From assembly GCA_023386345.1 (NCBI GenBank), contig JAEWJT010000004.1:310001-374000 (forward strand): a stretch of DNA of 64,000 nt, read 5' to 3'. Positions 58,956-64,000 of this stretch are shown one piece after another; the first letter of the stretch is position 1; every line of letters starts with the position of its first letter. Made by a program: the position numbers and the translations under genes. A model generated the notes under the pieces. That model did not search any database. It was not told where the DNA came from and was given only the letters and a program-made list of their open reading frames with translations. This DNA is from Bacillota bacterium (GTDB lineage Bacteria; Bacillota; Clostridia; Tissierellales; Sedimentibacteraceae).

Positions 58956-59600
58956 ATGATAATAGCTATAGATGGACCTTCTGGGGCTGGTAAAAGTACA
59001 GTTGCTAAGCTGTTAAGCAAGCAGCTTAATTTTGAATATATTGATACTGGTGCGATGTATAGAGCATTTGCATATAAACTTTATAAGAATAATTTAAGTA
59101 TAACGCAAGAAAACATAAGCAAAGCTTTGCTTGAAACTGATATTGATTATGTTGGTAACAATGTTTATTTAGATGGTGAAAACGTTGAAGATTACATACG
59201 AAATGAGAATATTTCAAAACTCGCCTCTGATATATCAAAGATACAAGCAGTTAGAGAAAAATTAGTAGAGCTTCAAAGAAAGATTGCAAGCACTAAGGAT
59301 ATTGTACTAGACGGAAGAGATATAACTACAGTTGTCTTTCCAAACGCAGAGTTTAAGTTTTATGTAACAGCAAGTGCAAAGACTCGTGCTGAAAGAAGAT
59401 ATAGTGAGCTTATAAAAAAAGATGAAAAGGTCACCTTAGAAGAAGTTTTAAATGATATAAATAAAAGAGACCATAATGATATGACAAGAGAAAATTCACC
59501 TCTTAAAATAGCAGATAATGCAATTGTGGTGGATACCTCAGAGTCGTCAATAGAGGAAGTAACAAAAAAACTTGTTAAGATAATTCGAGGTGATAAATAA
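58956..59600 (+). CDS. cmk: Cytidylate kinase
   Basis: Cmk phosphorylates CMP and dCMP. The 214-residue enzyme starts IIAIDGPSGAGKSTVAKLLS, whose Walker A (about residues 7-14) is standard, followed by FEYIDTGAMYRAFAYK, the CMP-binding LDGRDITTVVFPNAE (about 113-127) and the lid RDHNDMTRENSPL (about 170-182). AAAGGA lies upstream of the ATG. plsC overlaps its stop by one base. The order cmk-plsC-ispH-rpsA is conserved in Clostridia. Confidence 0.96.
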   Translation: MIIAIDGPSGAGKSTVAKLLSKQLNFEYIDTGAMYRAFAYKLYKNNLSITQENISKALLETDIDYVGNNVYLDGENVEDYIRNENISKLASDISKIQAVREKLVELQRKIASTKDIVLDGRDITTVVFPNAEFKFYVTASAKTRAERRYSELIKKDEKVTLEEVLNDINKRDHNDMTRENSPLKIADNAIVVDTSESSIEEVTKKLVKIIRGDK

Positions 59601-60190
59601 TGTTTTATACAATAGCAAGTTCCATAGCAAGACTTGTATTTTTAGTCATCTTTAGGGTTAAGCTTGTTAATGCAGAAAATTTTAACAATACAAAGGGAAG
59701 ATGTATAATTTGCTGCAATCATATATCGAATTTTGATCCATTAATATTAGCCTGTTTTACTAAAAGACAGATTAGCTTTATGGGTAAAAAAGAGTTATTT
59801 AAGATTCCGGTGCTTAAATCTTTAATAAAATGGTTAAATGTTTTTCCTGTAGACAGAACAGGTGTTACAGTGTCGTCAATGAAGCATGCGGTTTCCGTTT
59901 TAAAAGAAGGTAAGGTTCTTGGCATATTCCCGGAAGGTACAAGAGTAAAGAGCTATGATGAAAACAATGCAAAAGCAGGGATTTCAATGATAGCAAATAT
60001 GGCTGATTCTTTAATTGTTCCTGTATTTATAAAATCTAAGTACAGGCTATTTAGTAAGATTGAAGTAGTATTTGGAGAACCGACAAATTATTTTGAGGGA
60101 ATTGAGGGAAGAATAAACTCTGAGCTTCATACACAGATTGGGAAAAAAATATTAAAGGATATATATTCTTTAGAAAATAGATTAAATTAA
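59600..60190 (+). CDS. plsC: 1-acyl-sn-glycerol-3-phosphate acyltransferase
   Basis: PlsC acylates lysophosphatidic acid to phosphatidic acid at the membrane. The 196-residue protein has a hydrophobic N-terminal segment, the catalytic NHISNFDP (H-x4-D, about residues 39-46) and the glycerophosphate-binding FPEGTR (about 112-117). The ATG overlaps the cmk stop (TAATG), with GAGGTG inside cmk as ribosome binding site, so the two are coupled. Length fits the short clostridial PlsC. The acyl donor is not determined from sequence. Confidence 0.94.
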   Translation: MFYTIASSIARLVFLVIFRVKLVNAENFNNTKGRCIICCNHISNFDPLILACFTKRQISFMGKKELFKIPVLKSLIKWLNVFPVDRTGVTVSSMKHAVSVLKEGKVLGIFPEGTRVKSYDENNAKAGISMIANMADSLIVPVFIKSKYRLFSKIEVVFGEPTNYFEGIEGRINSELHTQIGKKILKDIYSLENRLN

Positions 60191-60247
60191 TAAATTATTG
60201 TTAGAATATATACTGTGTATTAGTATAAGAAAGGAATATAAACTATC

Positions 60248-61129
60248 ATGGAAATAATAAAAGCAGAACACATGGGATTTTGCTTTGGAGTTAAAAATGC
60301 TGTTGATTGTGCTATAAAATCACTGGATGAATTTGGAAAAATATACAGCTATGGAGAGATAATTCATAACAAGGATGTAGTAGAATTCTTGGCTGACAAA
60401 GGTCTACAAGTAATTGATGACAAAGATGCAGCAAGTTTTTCAGAAGACTCAATTGACAAAATAGATGCCAAAGTACTAATTCGCTCACATGGTGTATCTA
60501 AAAAAATTATAGATTTTTTAGAAGAGCATAATCTTGAATATATAAATGCTACCTGTCCAAAGGTCAAAAGCATACATAAAATAGTCAGTAAATATAGCTC
60601 TCAAGGTTATGAAATTATAGTTGTAGGTGATAAATTTCATCCAGAGATTATAGGAATAGTAGGTTGGATAGAAGGAAAATATCATATTGCTGAAAATCTT
60701 GAAAAATTAAGACAAATTAATATAGATAAAGAAAAAAAATACTGTTTAGTATGTCAAACAACATTTAATTATAATATTTTAAAAGAAATAGTTGAATTTT
60801 TGGAAAAAAACGATTATACTAATATAGTGATTAATAATACAATTTGTGATGCTACGCTAAAAAGGCAAAAATCTTGCTATGAAGTAGCTGGAAATTGTGA
60901 TATAATGCTTGTTATAGGCGGAAAAAACAGCTCAAATACTAAAAAGCTGTATGAAATGTGCAAAGAAAAATGTGAAAAGACATTTTTAATTGAAAATTAT
61001 AAGGAAATACCTTATAAATATATTGATAAAAATACAAGGATAGGGATAACTGCAGGGGCCTCCACTCCTGACTGGGTTATCGAGGAGGTTATACGAAATG
61101 TCAGAGAATCAGAACAAAACAATGAATGA
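60248..61129 (+). CDS. ispH: 4-hydroxy-3-methylbut-2-enyl diphosphate reductase
   Basis: IspH is the 4Fe-4S enzyme of the last step of the MEP isoprenoid pathway. The 293-residue protein has the three cluster cysteines in HMGFCFGVK (C12), NATCPKVKSI (about 99) and NTICDATLKRQ (about 199), and the TAGASTPDWVIEEV ending. AGAAAGGAA lies upstream of the ATG. It overlaps rpsA by 32 bases. Its presence implies the MEP pathway, even though dxs and ispA are missing from their usual place beside xseB in this window. Confidence 0.96.
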   Translation: MEIIKAEHMGFCFGVKNAVDCAIKSLDEFGKIYSYGEIIHNKDVVEFLADKGLQVIDDKDAASFSEDSIDKIDAKVLIRSHGVSKKIIDFLEEHNLEYINATCPKVKSIHKIVSKYSSQGYEIIVVGDKFHPEIIGIVGWIEGKYHIAENLEKLRQINIDKEKKYCLVCQTTFNYNILKEIVEFLEKNDYTNIVINNTICDATLKRQKSCYEVAGNCDIMLVIGGKNSSNTKKLYEMCKEKCEKTFLIENYKEIPYKYIDKNTRIGITAGASTPDWVIEEVIRNVRESEQNNE

Positions 61130-62543
61130 GTTAATGGAAGATTATGGTGTTCTAAAAATTAGAACAGGTGAAATCATCAAGGGAGAGGTAATTTCCGTTT
61201 CACCTGAAACCATATCTGTAAATTTAAACTATAAATCTGATGGGATTTTAACCAGAGATGAATACAGTTATGATTTTGTTGAAGATTTAACTAAAGTAGT
61301 AAATGAAGGCGACATAATTGAAGCTCAGGTTCTTAAGCTTGGTGATCAAGATGGTAATGTAGTTTTGACAAGAAAACCAATCGAAGAAGCTAAAATATGG
61401 GAATCTTTTGAGAACTTAAAGACAGAAAAAACAGTAGTAGAAATGAAAGTAACAGAAGCATCTGAGTTTGGAATATCTGGAAAAGTTAACGGTATTAAGG
61501 GATTTGTTCCTAAACACCAAATTTCAGTGAACAGAAATGTTGATCCTTCAGAATACGTTGGAAAAACTCTTAAAGTTCAAGTTTTAGATACTGTAAATAA
61601 AAAAGGAAGAAGACAGCTTGTTTTAACAGCAAGAGATATTGAAAAGGCAGAAAAAGAAGCAAGAGAAAATGCAGCTTGGGAAACTATAAAGGAAGGCGAA
61701 ATCTATGACGGAACTGTTAAAAATCTACAAGATTACGGTGCATTTGTAGATGTTAACGGCGTTGATGGATTACTTCATATTAATGAAATTTCATGGAATA
61801 GAATTAAGCATCCGTCAGAGATTTTAAAAGTTGGCGACAAAATAAAAGTTAAGGTTAGAAGTATAGACCTTGAGAAGAAAAAATTATCTTTAAGCTACAA
61901 GGCAACAATAAAGAGTCCTTGGGCAATATTCTGTGATGAGCATAAGGTAGGAGATGTAGTTACTGGTAAGGTAAGCAGAATTGCTGACTTTGGTGCATTT
62001 GTTACTATTGGCGACACAGACTGTTTATTACACATAAAGGATCTTGCATGGCTAAGAACTGAAAAAGTTACTGATGTTGTAAATGTTGGTGATGAGGTTA
62101 CAGCTAAGATACTAAATATAAGCAAAAAAGAAAGAAAAGTAAGCCTTGGTATGAAGCAATTGGCAGAACATCCTTTCGATATTTTCGCTAAAGACTTAAA
62201 TGCAGGAGATGTAATCCCTGTTAAAGTTACAAGAATATCATTAGAAGGTGTTCATGTTGAAGCTAAGGAAGATGTTGATGTGTTTATCCCTATAGCAAAA
62301 GTATCAGCTGAAAAATTAACAACACCAGCTAAAGTTGTAAAAGTTGGTGAACTTAAAGATGCAAAAATTACTAATATAGATAAAAAAGGTAAAAAATTAG
62401 ACCTTACATTTATATTAGAAGATAGAAATGACGATGAATTCTCTAACGACAAAGCATCTTATTCTACTCATGATGCAAATGAGCAAGAATTTACAATCGG
62501 AGAGCAAGTAAAAGGCTTAGAAGATTTATTAAAAAATAATTAA
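61098..62543 (+). CDS. rpsA: Ribosomal protein S1 homologue
   Basis: A 481-residue RNA-binding protein with five S1 motifs (about residues 19-95, 114-178, 197-266, 282-350 and 367-438). The third (DGTVKNLQDYGAFVDVNGVD) and fourth (GKVSRIADFGAFVTIGDTDC) are most typical. In low-G+C Firmicutes such proteins (YpfD-like) are not always essential, but they bind mRNA and ribosomes. GAGGAGG inside the end of ispH precedes the ATG, and the reading frames overlap by 32 bases. Some Clostridia carry an IspH-S1 fusion; here the two are separate but overlapping. Confidence 0.94.
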   Translation: MSENQNKTMNELMEDYGVLKIRTGEIIKGEVISVSPETISVNLNYKSDGILTRDEYSYDFVEDLTKVVNEGDIIEAQVLKLGDQDGNVVLTRKPIEEAKIWESFENLKTEKTVVEMKVTEASEFGISGKVNGIKGFVPKHQISVNRNVDPSEYVGKTLKVQVLDTVNKKGRRQLVLTARDIEKAEKEARENAAWETIKEGEIYDGTVKNLQDYGAFVDVNGVDGLLHINEISWNRIKHPSEILKVGDKIKVKVRSIDLEKKKLSLSYKATIKSPWAIFCDEHKVGDVVTGKVSRIADFGAFVTIGDTDCLLHIKDLAWLRTEKVTDVVNVGDEVTAKILNISKKERKVSLGMKQLAEHPFDIFAKDLNAGDVIPVKVTRISLEGVHVEAKEDVDVFIPIAKVSAEKLTTPAKVVKVGELKDAKITNIDKKGKKLDLTFILEDRNDDEFSNDKASYSTHDANEQEFTIGEQVKGLEDLLKNN

Positions 62544-62554
62544 TATTAAATGAT

Positions 62555-62596
62555 ATATTGCTTTGGTATTATCTTAATTCCAAAGCAATATTTATA
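62555..62596 (+). terminator. Terminator after rpsA
   Basis: ATATTGCTTTGG (62555-62566) pairs perfectly with 62580-62591 with a 13-base loop; only a short T tract follows. Confidence 0.7.
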
Positions 62597-62613
62597 CTTA
62601 TGGAGGAATAATT

Positions 62614-63663
62614 ATGTCAAAAACAAAGGATTTTTTGTTTGATATATGCAACAGTGCTTTTGTGTCAGGGCATGAGCATATTAATGGACAAGTTTTAGAA
62701 AAACATTTTTCTGAACTTACTGATGGCTTTGAAAAAGATAAGTTAGGCAGCTATATTTTTACAAAAAAAGGAAGCAATGATAAAAAAATAATGCTGGCTG
62801 CTCATATCGACGAGATTGGCCTGATGGTTACTGACATACATGATGATGGCTTTTTAAGATTTAGAGCAATTGGAGGCATAAATCCTGCATCGCTTATAGC
62901 ACAAGATGTTGTAGTTTTTGCTAAAGAAAAGCTAAGAGGAGTTATAGGTATAAAACCACCACATATAACAAGCGCTGCTGAAATGAAAAAGGCTGTTAAA
63001 ATTGATGATTTATTCATTGATATTGGAATGTCAAAAGAAAAAGCAGAGAAGCTTGTTACAATAGGTGATATTGTAACTATACATAGAGAAGCTATGTCAC
63101 TTGAAAACAACATGGTGACTTGCAAAGCGCTTGACAATAGAGCAGGAGTTGCTGTTATGTACGAGGCTGCTAAGGAGCTTCAAAAAATAAGTCATAAGAG
63201 CAATATATACTTTACAGCTACTACTCAAGAAGAAGTTGGCTTAAGAGGTGCAACAAGCTCAAGCTATAAAATAAATCCAGATTTAGCTATAATTTTGGAC
63301 GTTGGATTTGGAAGCACTCCAGAGCTATCATCAGCTGATACATTTAAAATGGGTAAAGGTGGCGGAATATGCTTAGGAGCTAACTTTAATCCAAAACTGA
63401 CAAAAAAATTAAGAGATGTGGCTAAACAATATAATTATGAAACACAATTAGAAATAGCACCAGACTACAGTGGTACTGATGCAATAGCTGTACAGATTGC
63501 ACAAACAGGAGTTCCATGTGTTCTCATATCCATACCTCTAAGATATATGCACACTTCTGTTGAAGTAGTGAGCATGAATGATATAGAAAGCATAGGCTCA
63601 TTGGTAGCTAGATTTATTAATGAGATTGATAATTCTGATTGGGAGGAGATAACATGTTTTTAA
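62614..63663 (+). CDS. M42 family metallo-aminopeptidase
   Basis: A 349-residue M42 peptidase of the tetrahedral aminopeptidase group (YsdC/FrvX, often misnamed endoglucanase). Metal and catalytic residues are in AAHIDEIGLMV (about residues 68-78), KALDNRAGVAV (about 171-181), TTQEEVGLRGA (about 207-217) and the closing YMHTSVEVVSMND (about 317-329). It acts on short peptides in the cytoplasm as a dodecamer. TGGAGG precedes the ATG. The next gene is a paralogue overlapping by 10 bases, so a mixed complex is possible. Confidence 0.93.
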   Translation: MSKTKDFLFDICNSAFVSGHEHINGQVLEKHFSELTDGFEKDKLGSYIFTKKGSNDKKIMLAAHIDEIGLMVTDIHDDGFLRFRAIGGINPASLIAQDVVVFAKEKLRGVIGIKPPHITSAAEMKKAVKIDDLFIDIGMSKEKAEKLVTIGDIVTIHREAMSLENNMVTCKALDNRAGVAVMYEAAKELQKISHKSNIYFTATTQEEVGLRGATSSSYKINPDLAIILDVGFGSTPELSSADTFKMGKGGGICLGANFNPKLTKKLRDVAKQYNYETQLEIAPDYSGTDAIAVQIAQTGVPCVLISIPLRYMHTSVEVVSMNDIESIGSLVARFINEIDNSDWEEITCF

Positions 63664-64000
63664 AGGATTTAACTTTATTATCCGGAGTATCAGGATGCGA
63701 ATTTGAAGTAAGAAATTTTATAAAGAAGAAACTAGAAGAAATTGGCTGCGAATATAAGATAGATAAGCTCGGAAATGTCATAGCACATAATAAAGGCAGT
63801 AAAAACAGTAAAAAAATAATGATTGCTGCTCATATGGATGAAGTAGGTCTTATGGTTTCATCTATAGATGATGGAGGCTTTATCAAATTTAAAGCAGTTG
63901 GTGGCATAGACAACAGAGTGTTAAATTCGAAGCTTGTTGAAATTGGTGAGAAAAAGATACCTGGAGTTATTGGCTCAAAGGCTATTCATCTTATGAGTGA
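63654..64000 (+). CDS. M42 family peptidase, 5' part (cut by window end)
   Basis: The first 115 codons of a second M42 peptidase. MFLKDLTLLSGVSGCEFEVR is the usual M42 opening, and the first metal histidine is in AAHMDEVGLMVSSID (about residues 58-72). GGGAGGAG in the end of the preceding gene is the ribosome binding site, and the two genes overlap by 10 bases, indicating one transcript. Tandem M42 genes of this kind are usual in Clostridia. The rest of the protein lies beyond base 64000, so completeness cannot be judged. Confidence 0.93.
   Translation, partial: MFLKDLTLLSGVSGCEFEVRNFIKKKLEEIGCEYKIDKLGNVIAHNKGSKNSKKIMIAAHMDEVGLMVSSIDDGGFIKFKAVGGIDNRVLNSKLVEIGEKKIPGVIGSKAIHLMS

Overview
The window looks like chromosomal core sequence of a spore-forming, strictly low-G+C Clostridia member (roughly 30 percent G+C by eye, not counted). 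The evidence is the near-complete spoIIIAA-AH operon, spo0A, spoIVB, yqfC/yqfD, ytaF and ytfI/ytfJ-like genes, an anaerobe-type 2-oxoacid:ferredoxin oxidoreductase (korDABC), almost exclusive AGA use for arginine, and strong AGGAGG-type ribosome binding sites. Peptostreptococcaceae or a relative is a reasonable guess from gene order, but I cannot fix the genus. Nearly all genes lie on the + strand; only a TetR gene and one 69-codon gene are on the - strand. No prophage, insertion sequence, CRISPR array or rRNA/tRNA gene was found.

Layout. 1-6471: accessory-looking transport region (a heterodimeric ABC transporter pair resembling siderophore importers, a TetR regulator, a LolD/FtsX-type ABC transporter behind a promoter with a dyad operator) and ytaF. 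6601-10190: tRNA-A37 modification pair mtaB-tcdA, a 0.2-kb inverted-repeat element, a HIT protein, rpsU-yqeY. 10405-17541: yqfC-yqfD-phoH-ybeY, yerB, cdd, era, recO and a DUF4342 protein. 17542-25999: a structured leader and glyS, ccpN-like and yqfL regulators, dgt, dnaG-sigA, trmK. 26058-28882: rnpB and a small envelope-stress cluster (SGNH hydrolase, sigV-like, rsiV-like). 29014-34181: the spoIIIA operon. 34407-41977: yqhY, nusB, xseAB, tlyA, argR, recN, spoIVB, spo0A. 42056-54236: nudF, spoIIM-like, a degenerate xerD-like gene, deoB-pdp, dacF, scpAB, sporulation genes, a second D,D-carboxypeptidase, a DUF434 protein, rluB, mnmM. 54663-64000: korDABC, rpiR-type regulator, aroH, cmk, plsC, ispH, rpsA and two M42 peptidases, the last cut by the window end.

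The genes fall into a few jobs: translation and RNA maturation (rpsU, rpsA, glyS, rnpB, era, ybeY, mtaB, tcdA, trmK, rluB, mnmM), replication and repair (dnaG, dgt, recO, recN, xseAB, scpAB), sporulation (forespore-mother cell channel SpoIIIA, SpoIVB signalling, Spo0A), and anaerobic carbon flow (kor, CcpN/YqfL-like control of pyruvate metabolism). Several expected neighbours are absent from their usual slots: no pgpH between phoH and ybeY, no dgkA before cdd, and no ispA/dxs between xseB and tlyA.

The most unusual signals are non-coding or at gene starts: (i) two genes, ccpN-like at 19444 and aroH at 58568, whose only plausible start codon is ATT; (ii) a family of short triloop palindromes with recurring arms placed between genes, including a tandem series at 34211-34378 before yqhY; (iii) leaders in which the ribosome binding site is paired (recO, spoIIM, sigA), with an alternative pairing before recO; (iv) a structured glyS leader that is not a recognisable T-box; (v) a XerD-like protein missing two catalytic residues. 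All functional readings of these are inference.
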